From the NCBI GenBank assembly GCA_963830885.1, contig CAWHOA010000027.1, positions 93,933-157,932 on the forward strand: a stretch of 64,000 nucleotides of DNA, given 5' to 3'. The notes under the pieces were generated by a model that made no database searches, had not been told where the DNA came from, and was given only the letters and a program-made list of their open reading frames with translations. The position numbers and the translations under genes are program-made. This DNA is from JAIBJN01 sp963830885 (GTDB taxonomy: Bacteria; Actinomycetota; Thermoleophilia; Gaiellales; Gaiellaceae). Below are positions 35,327 to 43,788 of the stretch, piece after piece (positions within the stretch are counted from its first letter, which is position 1; every line of letters begins with the position of its first letter).

Positions 35327-36127
35327 TCAGGAACCGACGCGCGTCAGGCACTCGCGGAGCCCCTCGCGCCAGTGCGGGAGCCGCGGCGCGCCCTCCCGCT
35401 CGCTGCGGAGGACCGAGTAGGCGGGGCGAGGCGCAGGCCGGCCGAGCTCCTCGGTCGAGATGGGGACGACGCGGCAGTCCAGCCCGGCCTCCTCGAAGAT
35501 CGCAGCGGCGAAATCGGCCCAGGTGGTTTCTCCTTCGGCGGCCACGTGCCAGACGCCGCGGGGGAGCCCCGTCAGCTCCCTCGTTGCTGCCGCCAGGTGC
35601 CCGACGTAGGTGGGGCAGCCGCGCTGGTCGTTCACGACTCGCACCTCGTGCCGCTCGGCGCCGAGGCGGAGCATCGTCCGAACGAAGTTGTGGCCGGTCC
35701 AACCGAAGAGCCACGAGCTCCTGACGACCCAGCCCTCCCGCACCTCGCGCTCGCCCAGGAGCTTCGTGCGCCCGTAGGCGCCGAGCGGCGCGGGCTCGTC
35801 CGACTCGAGGTACGGCTCCCGCTTCGAGCCGTCGAAGACGTAGTCGGAGGAGAAGTAGACGACCGGCGCGCCGAGGGAGGCGACGTTCCGCGTCCCCTGG
35901 ACGTTCACCCGCGCGGCCCCGGCCTCGTCAGCCTCGGCCGCGTCCACATCAGTCCAGGCGGCGGCATGGAGGACGAGCCCCGGCACGTAGTCGAGCGCAA
36001 TCGGCTCGGTGACGTCGAGCTCCTCCCGCGTGCGCGCGTCCGCCTCGGGGAACGCCTCCTGCAAGGCCGCCCCGAGCTGGCCGCTCGCCCCCGTCAGGAG
36101 GATACGCGGCCCGTCCGGCAACATCAT
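35327..36127 (-). CDS. rfbD: dTDP-4-dehydrorhamnose reductase
   Basis: A 266-residue RmlD: LLTGASGQLGAALQ NAD(P) loop, AAAWTDVDAAEADEAGAARVN, YFSSDYVFDGSKREPYLESD, GAYGRTKLLGE (Tyr/Lys pair) and RSSWLFGW. Final reduction to dTDP-L-rhamnose. Separated from rfbC by a 124-base structured gap, so perhaps on its own transcript. Confidence 0.93.
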   Translation of the reverse strand: MMLPDGPRILLTGASGQLGAALQEAFPEADARTREELDVTEPIALDYVPGLVLHAAAWTDVDAAEADEAGAARVNVQGTRNVASLGAPVVYFSSDYVFDGSKREPYLESDEPAPLGAYGRTKLLGEREVREGWVVRSSWLFGWTGHNFVRTMLRLGAERHEVRVVNDQRGCPTYVGHLAAATRELTGLPRGVWHVAAEGETTWADFAAAIFEEAGLDCRVVPISTEELGRPAPRPAYSVLRSEREGAPRLPHWREGLRECLTRVGS

Positions 36128-36175
36128 CCGGCTCGCTGCGCGGCTGCAAAGCTGCGCCGCGCGGCGTCCTCAGTC

Positions 36176-36200
36176 GCCCCCGTGCCGCCGGCACGGGGGC
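36176..36200. terminator. Perfect GC hairpin between rfbC and rfbD
   Basis: GCCCCCGTGCC, three-base loop, then its exact complement. An 11-bp arm in the rfbC-rfbD gap is strong enough to be an intrinsic terminator or mRNA stabiliser, although no T-run follows. A second imperfect stem (GCGCGGC/GCCGCGC type, ~36138-36162) lies beside it. Confidence 0.55.
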
Positions 36201-36251
36201 TCCCTGCGTCCTTTCGCAGCTTGCTTTTCGCGAGGCAGCGAACCGGCAATG

Positions 36252-36719
36252 TCACCGGCCGGGCCGCATGTCTCGCTCCGAGAGGATCGGGGTGTCCGTA
36301 CTCCACAGGCCCTTGACGCGCGGGTCGTCCCAGGGGATTCCGTGCTCGTCGGGGTCGGCGAGGTCGTACTCGCGGGTGACGTGGTAGCAGAAGACGAGAT
36401 CGGTGAGTGCCTCGAAGCCGTGCGCGTAGTGCCCGGGCACGTAGACGGCGACCGGGTTCTCCTCGCCGATGTCGACGGTGAAAGTCTCGTCCGTCTCCCG
36501 GTCGAGGACGACGACCCTGGCAACCCCCGTCAGGCAGGCGAAGAGGTCGTCCTGGCCTCGCTCGTGGTAGTGGAGGCCCCGGATCACGCCCTTGTGCGAG
36601 AACGAGATGTTGGTCTGGACGGTCGGGTGCGGGAGGAGGCTCTCGCGCCGCACCTCGGAGAACCAGCCGCGCTCGTCGGCGAAGATGCGCAGCGGCAGCA
36701 GGAGGACGCCGGGGATCAC
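36252..36719 (-). CDS. rfbC: dTDP-4-dehydrorhamnose 3,5-epimerase
   Basis: A 155-residue cupin epimerase (RmlC): RIFADERGWFSEVRR, TNISFSHKGVIRGLHYHERG (catalytic His in RGLHYH), VPGHYAHGFEALTD and the C-terminal WDDPRVKGLW. GTG 36719 overlaps the rfbA stop (GTGA), so the two are co-translated. Slightly shorter than the ~180-residue classical RmlC. Confidence 0.9.
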   Translation of the reverse strand: MIPGVLLLPLRIFADERGWFSEVRRESLLPHPTVQTNISFSHKGVIRGLHYHERGQDDLFACLTGVARVVVLDRETDETFTVDIGEENPVAVYVPGHYAHGFEALTDLVFCYHVTREYDLADPDEHGIPWDDPRVKGLWSTDTPILSERDMRPGR

Positions 36720-37516
36720 GCCGGCCGGTTCGCGCCCGTCTCGTCGATGAGGTTGCCGATCAGGCCCAGCGCCTCGTGCGTCCCCGCATCGCGCCACCAG
36801 CCGCCGACCCGCGCCGAGCGCAGACGCCCCTGCTCGGCGTACGCGCGGTTCACGTCCGTGATCTCCAGTTCCCCGCGCGAGGACGGCGCGAGGCCGCGGA
36901 TGATCCCGAAGACGTCAGGCGGGTAGCAGTAGAGGCCGACGACCGCGTCGCTGGAGGGCGGCGCGTCGTAACGCGTGTCAACGACTCCCGCCTTCTCGAC
37001 GACGTCGGTGACACCGCCGTCCTCGCCGTAGACGACCACGCCGAAGCGCTCCGGGTCGGGTACCTCCTTCACAAAGATGAGCGCCCCGTCGGGCCGGTCA
37101 GCCCAGCCGCGGACGGCCGCGGCCTCGGCCAGCTCGAAGATGTTGTCGCCGAGACAGACCACGAGGTTCTCGCCACGGGCGAAGCTCTCGGCCATCCCTA
37201 CGACCTGCGCGATTCCGCCCGGCTCCGTCTGCACCTTGTAGGTCAGGTCCAGGTCGAAGAGGAGGCCGTCGCCGTTTCGCTCCCGGACGCGCCCGTCGCC
37301 GAGCAGGTCGATGAAGTCACCCGCGTGGCCCTGGCCGGTGACGAGGAGCACGTCCCGGATCCCGAGCCGCTGCATGAGCTGGAGCGGGTAGTAGACCATG
37401 GGCCAGCGCCCGACCGGCAGCAGGTGCTTGTTCGTGATCCGCGTCAGCTCCTGCAGACGCGTCGCCTCGCCGCCTGCGCAGATCAGCCCCCGCGCGCGGA
37501 TGCCGCTGGCCTCCAT
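36716..37516 (-). CDS. rfbA: Glucose-1-phosphate thymidylyltransferase
   Basis: A 266-residue RmlA-type nucleotidyltransferase, first step of dTDP-rhamnose synthesis. Supported by TNKHLLPVGRWPMVYYPLQLM, VCLGDNIFE, KEVPDPERFGVVVYGEDGGV, GLYCYPPDVF, ELEITDVNRAY and GGWWRDAGTHEAL. The N-terminal phosphate loop reads AGGEATRLQELT where the family norm is GG-x-GTRL-x-P-x-T, a noticeable deviation. Upstream is a perfect 14-base palindrome. Confidence 0.88.
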   Translation of the reverse strand: MEASGIRARGLICAGGEATRLQELTRITNKHLLPVGRWPMVYYPLQLMQRLGIRDVLLVTGQGHAGDFIDLLGDGRVRERNGDGLLFDLDLTYKVQTEPGGIAQVVGMAESFARGENLVVCLGDNIFELAEAAAVRGWADRPDGALIFVKEVPDPERFGVVVYGEDGGVTDVVEKAGVVDTRYDAPPSSDAVVGLYCYPPDVFGIIRGLAPSSRGELEITDVNRAYAEQGRLRSARVGGWWRDAGTHEALGLIGNLIDETGANRPA

Positions 37517-37528
37517 GACGGCTCGGAT

Positions 37529-37542
37529 GGTAGTCGACTACC
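37529..37542. promoter_or_regulatory. Perfect 14-bp palindrome upstream of rfbA
   Basis: GGTAGTCGACTACC, starting 13 bases before the rfbA ATG and overlapping the stop of the macro-domain gene. It resembles GTAGTCGGCTAC between rfbB and the lipoprotein gene, so a common regulator of the rml genes could bind both, or both may reflect promoter -10 overlap. Confidence 0.45.
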
Positions 37543-38029
37543 CAGCGAGGGCGGCGCTGAAAGCCGCCTCCGCCTCGTCGCCGTAGACGGCGAAGACGAC
37601 GCGCTCGAGCCCGGCCGGCTCGTAGGCGCGCGCCTCGCCGACCATGATCGCCGCGCACTCGGGGAGAGAGAAGCCGCCGACGCCCGTGCCGAAGGCCGGC
37701 AGGGCCAGCGAGCGTGCGCCGAGCTCGTCGGCGACCTCGAGAACGCGCCTGGTCGTCCGCGCGATCGTGTCGGCGTCGGTACGCAGGTCCTGGCCCATGA
37801 CGGCGCCGTGGATGACGTGCTGAGCCGGGAGGCTGCCGGCCGAGGTGGCAACGGCGTCGCCGATCGCGATCGGCCCCTTCGCAACGGCCTCGCGCTCGAT
37901 CTCGTCGCCGCCGGCGCCCTTGATCGCGCCCGCGACCCCGGCGCCCATCCAGAGGTGGTTGTTCGCGGCGTTCGCGATCGCATCCACCTCGAGCTCGGCG
38001 ATGTTGCCCTCCACGACCTCCAGCTGCAC
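37538..38029 (-). CDS. Macro-domain protein (ADP-ribose deacylase/hydrolase-like)
   Basis: A 163-residue stand-alone macro domain: VVEGNIAELEVDAIANAANN, WMGAGVAGAIKGAGG, AVATSAGSLPAQHVIHGAVMG and LALPAFGTGVGGFSL. The Asn-rich first motif and the GxGVAGAI loop are the ADP-ribose binding residues. Likely reverses ADP-ribosylation or hydrolyses O-acetyl-ADP-ribose. GTG start with TAGGCT six bases upstream, overlapping the mmpL stop, suggests an independent leaderless transcript. Confidence 0.9.
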   Translation of the reverse strand: MQLEVVEGNIAELEVDAIANAANNHLWMGAGVAGAIKGAGGDEIEREAVAKGPIAIGDAVATSAGSLPAQHVIHGAVMGQDLRTDADTIARTTRRVLEVADELGARSLALPAFGTGVGGFSLPECAAIMVGEARAYEPAGLERVVFAVYGDEAEAAFSAALAG

Positions 38030-38035
38030 CGGGCC

Positions 38036-38041
38036 AGCCTA
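38036..38041 (-). promoter_or_regulatory. Leaderless-type -10 element of the macro-domain gene
   Basis: TAGGCT (38041-38036), six bases before GTG 38029. The TAG is also the stop codon of the mmpL gene. Confidence 0.5.
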
Positions 38042-40225
38042 GCGCCCGGTCGGGCTCGGCGCGGGCCGCCCGGATGCCTTCGGCGCGAGCGGCGAGGGCT
38101 TCACGCGAAAGACCCTGGCGACGCCGTCCGGCAGCCACCAGTTCCAGCGGCCGAAGATGGCCATGGCGCTGGGGACGAGCAGGGTGCGCACGATGGTCAC
38201 GTCGATGAGGATCGCCGTCGCGAGCCCGAAGCCGAACTGCTGGAGCCCGACGATCGACCCGGCCACGAACCCCATGAACGCCGAGAACATGATCAACCCG
38301 GCAGCGGTGACGATGCGCCCGGTCTTGGCGAGGCCGAGGGAGACCGCCCGCACGTTGTCCTGCGTCTCGTCCCACTCCTCACGCATGCGGCTGACGAGGA
38401 ACACCTCGTAGTCCATCGAGAGCCCGAAGACCATGGCGAAGACGAAGACCGGGATCCAGCCCTCGATCTGGTCGAAGGCGATCAGTCCGAACCACTCGGC
38501 CGCGCCCCACTTGAAGAAGACGACGAGGAGCCCGTAGGCCGCGGCGATCGAGAGCAGGTTGAGGAGGATCGCCTTGAGCGGGATCAGCAGCGAGCGGAAC
38601 GCGCGCAGGAGCAGCACGTAGGTCAGGAGCAGCACGCCGAGCACGAGCCAGGGGAAGGCGCCGTAGGTGAGGTCGAGGAAGTCGACGCCGCTGGGCGGGC
38701 CGCCGCCGGCGAAGACCTCGACACCGTCCGGGAAGGCCGCCGCCGGGACGATCTCGCCGCGCAGCCGGTCGACGAAGTCGAGCGCGCTCGGCACCCCGTA
38801 CTCGCTCGCGCCGGTCACCTGGACATGGAGGTAGCGCCCGGTCGGGTCGACGCTCTGCGGGCTCTCCGGGTCGAAGACGACCCCGGCGACCTCGGGGTCG
38901 GCGGCCAGCCCCTCTCCCAGCCGCACGACCGCAGCCTGCACGGCCGGGTCCGCCGCGCCGCCGGCCGCGCCCGTGTCGATCACGATCGCCGTGGGTGCGA
39001 GCGCGCCGTCGCCGAGCTCCTCGGAGACGATGTTCAGGCCCTTGATTCCCTCGAGGTCCTGCGGGATCCCCTCGTTCGAGCCCGGCCCGACCTGCAGGGT
39101 CAGCACCGGCAGCGCGAGCAGGACGAGGAACGTGGTCGTCGTGGCGGCGAACAGAACGGGACGCTGCATGATCGTGCGCGAGAGCCGCACCCACATGTTC
39201 CGGTCCTTGTCGTCCCGGCGCTCGGCGATCCGTTTCGGGATCAGGCGGACGCGGTCGAGTCGCGCCGCGGTGAAGTAGAGGAGGACGGGCAGGAGCGTCA
39301 GCGCGCACACGATCGAGACGAGCGGGATCGCCAGGCCGCCGATGCCGAAGCCGCGCATGAACGGCAGGGGCATGAAGAGCATGAGCGCGAGGCCGATCCC
39401 CACGGCGGAGCCGGAGAAGACAACCGCGCGACCGGCGGTCTCCATCGTCCTGACGATCGCATCGTCCTTCGAGGCCGCCTTCCCCAGCTCCTCGCGATAG
39501 CGGTAGACGACGAGGAGCGAGTAGTCGATCGCGATCCCGAAGCCGATGAGCATGACGAGGTTCTGCAGGTAGGTCGTCAGCTCCATGAAGTTGGCGAAGA
39601 TCCAGATGATCGCGAGCGTCGTCGGGATCGCCACGGCGGCGAAGACGAACGGCAGCAGGAACGCGAGCGTCCCGAAGACGAAGACGAGGATGAGGAGCGC
39701 GATCGGGACGGCGATGAACAGCTCGCCGACCTTCAGGTCCTCGGCGAAGACAGGATCGAGATCGTGCTCGATCGCCGCCTGGCCGGACACGTAGGCCTCG
39801 CCGCCCGGGATCTCGCCGACCGCGGCGCGCATGTCGTCGGTGTAGCCCTTTGCGTCGGCGGGCTCGAGGTTGGAGACGATCTGCGCCGTGACGACTGTGT
39901 CGGAGACCGGCTGCACCGAGACGACCTCGGAGGTGGGCAGCACGGCGGAGGCCCTTGCCGCCGCCGCCTCCACGGGCCCGACGAGCTCCTGCGCGGAGCC
40001 CGGCTCGCCGCGGACGACGATCGTGAACGAGCCGGTCGTCTTCTGCCCGAAGTGGTCCTCGAGGATCCGCTCTGCGCGGGCGGTGTCGGTGCCGGGAAGC
40101 GTGAAGCGGTTCGTCAGCAGATCGGCCAACCCGGATGTCGCCACAAGGGAGACGGCCAGGACGACCGTCCACACGCCGAGCACGGCCCAGCGATAGCGGA
40201 TCATGCGCCGGGTCCAGCGCTCCAT
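38039..40225 (-). CDS. MMPL/RND family transporter
   Basis: A 728-residue actinobacterial MMPL exporter, with two repeats each of one helix, a periplasmic-side domain and five helices. Blocks seen: GFGIAIDYSLLVVYRYREEL in the first half and VFGLSMDYEVFLVSRMREEW in the second (the paired Asp-Tyr proton-relay motifs), IDVTIVRTLLVPSAMAIFGRWNWW near the end. Such pumps export lipids or siderophores. Preceded by a 43-codon ORF whose TGA overlaps its ATG. Confidence 0.93.
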   Translation of the reverse strand: MERWTRRMIRYRWAVLGVWTVVLAVSLVATSGLADLLTNRFTLPGTDTARAERILEDHFGQKTTGSFTIVVRGEPGSAQELVGPVEAAAARASAVLPTSEVVSVQPVSDTVVTAQIVSNLEPADAKGYTDDMRAAVGEIPGGEAYVSGQAAIEHDLDPVFAEDLKVGELFIAVPIALLILVFVFGTLAFLLPFVFAAVAIPTTLAIIWIFANFMELTTYLQNLVMLIGFGIAIDYSLLVVYRYREELGKAASKDDAIVRTMETAGRAVVFSGSAVGIGLALMLFMPLPFMRGFGIGGLAIPLVSIVCALTLLPVLLYFTAARLDRVRLIPKRIAERRDDKDRNMWVRLSRTIMQRPVLFAATTTTFLVLLALPVLTLQVGPGSNEGIPQDLEGIKGLNIVSEELGDGALAPTAIVIDTGAAGGAADPAVQAAVVRLGEGLAADPEVAGVVFDPESPQSVDPTGRYLHVQVTGASEYGVPSALDFVDRLRGEIVPAAAFPDGVEVFAGGGPPSGVDFLDLTYGAFPWLVLGVLLLTYVLLLRAFRSLLIPLKAILLNLLSIAAAYGLLVVFFKWGAAEWFGLIAFDQIEGWIPVFVFAMVFGLSMDYEVFLVSRMREEWDETQDNVRAVSLGLAKTGRIVTAAGLIMFSAFMGFVAGSIVGLQQFGFGLATAILIDVTIVRTLLVPSAMAIFGRWNWWLPDGVARVFRVKPSPLAPKASGRPAPSPTGR

Positions 40226-40356
40226 CAGCCCGTCCGGCGCAGAGCCCTGCGGGCGGCCTTCCGGGCGCGGATCCCCGGTACGGCGCGCACCGCGGCGACC
40301 CAGACGTAGGCCAGGAGGCCGACTCCGGCCCCGGCCGCTGCACGCCTGCTTGCCAT
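40225..40356 (-). CDS. Possible small membrane protein (43 aa) before mmpL
   Basis: ATG 40356, TGA overlapping the mmpL ATG (TGATG). One hydrophobic segment (AGAGVGLLAYVWVAAVRAV) and a very basic tail (RARKAARRALRRTG). Translational coupling to mmpL argues that it is real, perhaps a small accessory subunit. Only 15 bases separate it from the divergent hsp20 start. Confidence 0.5.
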   Translation of the reverse strand: MASRRAAAGAGVGLLAYVWVAAVRAVPGIRARKAARRALRRTG

Positions 40357-40359
40357 GGC

Positions 40360-40365
40360 TACGAT
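40360..40365 (+). promoter_or_regulatory. Leaderless-type -10 element of hsp20
   Basis: TACGAT followed by TCTCGC and the ATG at 40372; no Shine-Dalgarno. With only 15 bases between divergent starts, any -35 must lie inside the opposite ORF. Confidence 0.55.
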
Positions 40366-40371
40366 TCTCGC

Positions 40372-40809
40372 ATGAGGCAGCGGAGGAACGTCGACCGCCT
40401 GACGAGCGAGATGGAGGAGCTGTTCGCCGACCTCTGGTACCACCGGCTGGCGCCGCAGCGCCGCGGGTTCCGCCCGCGGGTCGACGTCTACCGCACCGCC
40501 GAGCCCGCTGCGATCCACGTCGTCGCCGAGCTCCCCGGGATCGACCCAGAGCAGGTGGACGTGGCCGTCAACGACGGCGTCCTGGTCATCTCGGGCCACC
40601 GGCAGCGCCCGCACAACTGCGGCAGGAAGTACGAGCACATCGAGATCGACTACGGCCCCTTCGAGCGACGCATCGTCCTCGGTGACGGGCTCGACGCGGA
40701 CGCGGCCGAGGCGACGTACGAGCACGGCCTCCTCACGATCTCCCTCCCGCTGCGGCAGCGGAAGCCCGGCCCGGTGCGCGTCCCCGTGCGCGAAGGCGAG
40801 GCCGAATGA
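40372..40809 (+). CDS. Small heat-shock protein (Hsp20/alpha-crystallin)
   Basis: A 145-residue sHSP. The alpha-crystallin domain runs ~35-130: PRVDVYRTAEPAAIHVVAEL, PGIDPEQVDVAVNDGVLVIS, FERRIVLGDGLDADAAEATY and the closing YEHGLLTISLPL. Holds unfolding proteins for later processing. Its stop overlaps the lon start (ATGA), so chaperone and protease are co-expressed. Confidence 0.92.
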   Translation: MRQRRNVDRLTSEMEELFADLWYHRLAPQRRGFRPRVDVYRTAEPAAIHVVAELPGIDPEQVDVAVNDGVLVISGHRQRPHNCGRKYEHIEIDYGPFERRIVLGDGLDADAAEATYEHGLLTISLPLRQRKPGPVRVPVREGEAE

Positions 40810-43187
40810 GCACCGTCGAGGAGCAGATCCCCGGCGGCGCGATCGAGGGGACGACCCTGCTGCCGATCCTGGCGCTCCGCGAGAGCGTCGTCTTCCCGGC
40901 GGGCATGACCCCGCTCGCGGTCGGACAGGAGCGGTCGATCCGGCTCGTGGACGAGGCGGTCGAGCGGGACCGCCCCATCGCGCTCGTGACCGCTCGCTCC
41001 TCCGAGGAGGAGGCCGAGCGCGCCGAGGACCTCTACGAGGTCGGCACCTCGGCGGTGATCCACAAGATGATCCGCGTCCCCGACGGGACGCTCCGCATCC
41101 TCGTCCAGGGCATCGAGCGGATCCGCCTGGACGCGCTCGAGCAGACCGAGCCGTACCTGGCAGGCCTCTTCACCCCGCTCCCCGACGTGGTGACGCGCGA
41201 GAAGGAGGCCGAGGCGCTCGCCCGCTCGGTCGAGGCGCTCTTCGGCCGCATCATCGAGCTCGCGCCGTACCTCCCCGAGGAGCTGCTCCTGGCCGCCGCG
41301 AACGCGGAGACGCCGAGCGCCCTCGCCAACCTGATCGCGTCCACCATCAGACTGAAGACGGAGGAGAAGCAGCAGCTCCTGGAGACGCTCGACGTCGAGG
41401 AGCGTCTGCGCAAGTTGACGGCGATCCTCTCCCGCGAGCTCGAGGTCTTCGAGCTCGGCACGAAGCTGCAGTCCCAGGTCCAGGAGGAGATGGACAAGAC
41501 GCAGCGCGAGTACTTCCTGCGCCAGCAGCTGAAGGCGATCCAGGACGAGCTGGGCGAGACCGACGAGCAGCAGGCGGAGATCGCCGAGCTGCGAACGCAG
41601 GTCGACGAGGCGAACCTCCCCGAGGAGGCCGACAAGCAGGCGCGGCGCGAGCTCGACCGGCTGACGAAGCTCCCGCCCGCCGCCGCCGAGTACGGCGTCA
41701 TCCGCACGTACCTGGAGTGGATTCTGTCGCTCCCGTGGAACGCGACAACCGAGGACGACCTCGACCTCAAGGCCGCCCGGCGCATCCTCGACGAGGACCA
41801 CTACGACCTCGAGAAGGTGAAGGAGCGGATCGTCGAGCACCTGGCCGTCCAGAAGCTCACGAACACGCTCACCGGGCCGATTCTGGCCTTCGTCGGCCCG
41901 CCCGGCGTCGGCAAGACGTCGCTCGGCCAGTCGATCGCCCGCGCGCTCGGGCGTGAGTTCGTGCGGGTGTCGGTCGGCGGCGTCCGCGACGAGGCGGAGA
42001 TCCGCGGCCACCGGCGCACATACATCGGCGCGATGCCCGGCACGATCCTCCGCGCGCTCCGCGACGCCGGCTCGAAGAACCCGGTCTTCATGATCGACGA
42101 GATCGACAAGATGGGCTCCGACTGGCGCGGCGACCCGTCCAGCGCGATGCTCGAGGTGCTCGACCCCGCGCAGAACTCGACCTTCCGCGACCACTACCTC
42201 GACCTGCCGTTCGACCTCTCGCAGGTCCTCTTCGTCACGACCGCGAACCAGCTCGAGACGATCCCGTCGCCGCTCCTCGACCGGATGGAGATCATCCGCA
42301 TCCCCGGCTACACCGAGGACGAGAAGGTCGGGATCGCGCGGCGCTACCTCGTCCCGAAGCAGCTCGCCGCCCACGGGCTCGAGGGCAGGCGGGTCACCGT
42401 GACGGAGAACGCGTTGCGGCTCCTCGTCCGCGAGTACACACGGGAGGCGGGCGTGCGCAACCTCGACCGCGAGATCGCATCACTGTGCCGCAAGGCAGCG
42501 CGCGAGATCGCCGAGGGCAGGCGGAAGAGCGCCCGTATCGACGAGGCGCGCGTGCGCGCCTGGCTCGGCAAGCGCCGCTTCTCGGCCGAGGCGCGCAAGC
42601 GGACGTCCGACCCAGGCGTGGCGACCGGCCTTGCCGTGACGCCGGTCGGCGGCGACGTGCTCTTCGTCGAGGCCACGGCGATGCCCGGGCAGGGCAAGCT
42701 CACGGTCACGGGTCAGATCGGCGACGTCATGCGCGAGTCCGCCCAGGCCGCGCTCTCGTGGGTGCGGGGTCACGCGCCCACGGCCGGGCTCGAGTCCGAC
42801 TGGTTCGCCGAGCGGGACGTGCACATCCACGTTCCTGCCGGCGCGGTGCCGAAGGACGGGCCCTCGGCGGGCACCGCCATGGCGACCGCCCTCGTCTCGC
42901 TCGCGACCGGCGTGCCGGTCTCGGAGGACGTGGCCATGACCGGCGAGATCACGCTCACCGGCCAGGTCCTCCCGATCGGCGGCGTCAAGGAGAAGACGCT
43001 GGCGGCGCAGCGCGCCGGAATCGGCACGGTCATCCTCCCGAAGGAGAACGAGGCCGACCTGGACGACCTCCCGGACGACGTGCGGGACACAATGCGGTTT
43101 GTGCTCGCCGATACGATCGACGACGTGCTCCGCGCCGCGTTTCCGAGTGCCTCGGTCGAGGAGTTTCCCCGCGCGGCTCGTGGGTAG
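40806..43187 (+). CDS. lon: Lon ATP-dependent protease
   Basis: A 793-residue LonA. N-terminal LAN domain (LLPILALRESVVFPAGMTPL), coiled middle (QREYFLRQQLKAIQDELGE), AAA+ module with Walker A GPPGVGKT and Walker B FMIDEIDKMG, and a protease domain with the Ser-Lys dyad in KDGPSAG and GGVKEK. Cytosolic quality-control protease; paired with hsp20 by a four-base overlap. Confidence 0.97.
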   Translation: MSTVEEQIPGGAIEGTTLLPILALRESVVFPAGMTPLAVGQERSIRLVDEAVERDRPIALVTARSSEEEAERAEDLYEVGTSAVIHKMIRVPDGTLRILVQGIERIRLDALEQTEPYLAGLFTPLPDVVTREKEAEALARSVEALFGRIIELAPYLPEELLLAAANAETPSALANLIASTIRLKTEEKQQLLETLDVEERLRKLTAILSRELEVFELGTKLQSQVQEEMDKTQREYFLRQQLKAIQDELGETDEQQAEIAELRTQVDEANLPEEADKQARRELDRLTKLPPAAAEYGVIRTYLEWILSLPWNATTEDDLDLKAARRILDEDHYDLEKVKERIVEHLAVQKLTNTLTGPILAFVGPPGVGKTSLGQSIARALGREFVRVSVGGVRDEAEIRGHRRTYIGAMPGTILRALRDAGSKNPVFMIDEIDKMGSDWRGDPSSAMLEVLDPAQNSTFRDHYLDLPFDLSQVLFVTTANQLETIPSPLLDRMEIIRIPGYTEDEKVGIARRYLVPKQLAAHGLEGRRVTVTENALRLLVREYTREAGVRNLDREIASLCRKAAREIAEGRRKSARIDEARVRAWLGKRRFSAEARKRTSDPGVATGLAVTPVGGDVLFVEATAMPGQGKLTVTGQIGDVMRESAQAALSWVRGHAPTAGLESDWFAERDVHIHVPAGAVPKDGPSAGTAMATALVSLATGVPVSEDVAMTGEITLTGQVLPIGGVKEKTLAAQRAGIGTVILPKENEADLDDLPDDVRDTMRFVLADTIDDVLRAAFPSASVEEFPRAARG

Positions 43188-43220
43188 ATAATCTCGGCGA
43201 CGACGACGAAAGGATTGACG

Positions 43221-43625
43221 ATGAGAGACAAGGTCTACGGCGCAGTCGATGTGGCCAGGCCCTATGCGGAGCGCCTCGCACGGGACGACGAGCTGCACGA
43301 GCACGTGAAGAACGCCTACGCCTCCGCACGGACCATCTACGACGAGCTGCTCGGCTCCCGCGGCGCACAGGCGCTTGCCACGCGCGTCGCGCAGGACAAG
43401 GACATGCAGTCCGAGCTCAGGAAGGCCGTCGAAGAGCTCCGCAGGGCCGGCGAGCGGGTGCAGGGCAAGTCGTCCCACAGCAAGCGGAACTTCACGCTGC
43501 TCCTCGCGGGCATCACGCTCGGCGTCCTCTTCAACCCGGCGACGGGCCCCGAGACGCGCAAGTGGCTGAAGGAGAAGGTCCTCGGCCCCGAGCAGCCCTT
43601 CGAGTACAGGCCGAACGAGAACTAG
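43221..43625 (+). CDS. YtxH-like hypothetical protein
   Basis: A 134-residue protein: a long charged helix region (residues ~1-85, DELHEHVKNAYASARTIYDE, RKAVEELRRAGERVQG), then a single hydrophobic segment with FTLLLAGITLGVLFNPATGPETRKWL, which is the YtxH-type GxxxGxLFAPxxGxETR signature. ATG 43221 is preferred over TTG 43215 because AAAGGA lies seven bases upstream. Likely envelope or stress-related; function unknown. Confidence 0.7.
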   Translation: MRDKVYGAVDVARPYAERLARDDELHEHVKNAYASARTIYDELLGSRGAQALATRVAQDKDMQSELRKAVEELRRAGERVQGKSSHSKRNFTLLLAGITLGVLFNPATGPETRKWLKEKVLGPEQPFEYRPNEN

Positions 43626-43644
43626 GCACGCTGTCCCTGTCGGT

Positions 43645-43671
43645 CACGTCCCGGGTCTGACCCCGGACGTG
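43645..43671. repeat. REP-like palindrome 1
   Basis: An imperfect hairpin CACGTCC-CGGGTCTGACCCC-GGACGTG. Its core GGGTCTGACCCC is the reverse complement of the core of palindrome 2, 80 bases away. Both lie between convergent genes and may terminate transcription from either side. Confidence 0.65.
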
Positions 43672-43750
43672 GCCTCGTAGGTCGACGTTTCCGGCGAAGC
43701 CTGTGGACGGCCTCACGGCCGCGAGCTGCGTGGCTCGGGACGCCGCGGAC

Positions 43751-43773
43751 TGTCCGGGGTCAGACCCCGGACA
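43751..43773. repeat. REP-like palindrome 2, perfect inverted repeat
   Basis: Arm TGTCCGGGGTC, one central A, and the exact complement. The GGGGTCAGACCCC core is one I associate with REP-type intergenic hairpins in many bacteria. Together with palindrome 1 it forms an inverted pair with a ~80-base spacer, the layout of a BIME or a non-autonomous element. Confidence 0.7.
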
Positions 43774-43788
43774 TGGCCGGAGAGGGCG

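Noticed and set aside
36776..40309. Plus-strand open frame of 1177 codons
   Set aside because: Antisense shadow of rfbA, the macro gene and mmpL produced by high GC; composition is the usual Arg/Asp/Val/Glu-rich mirror and the opposite strand has clear families.
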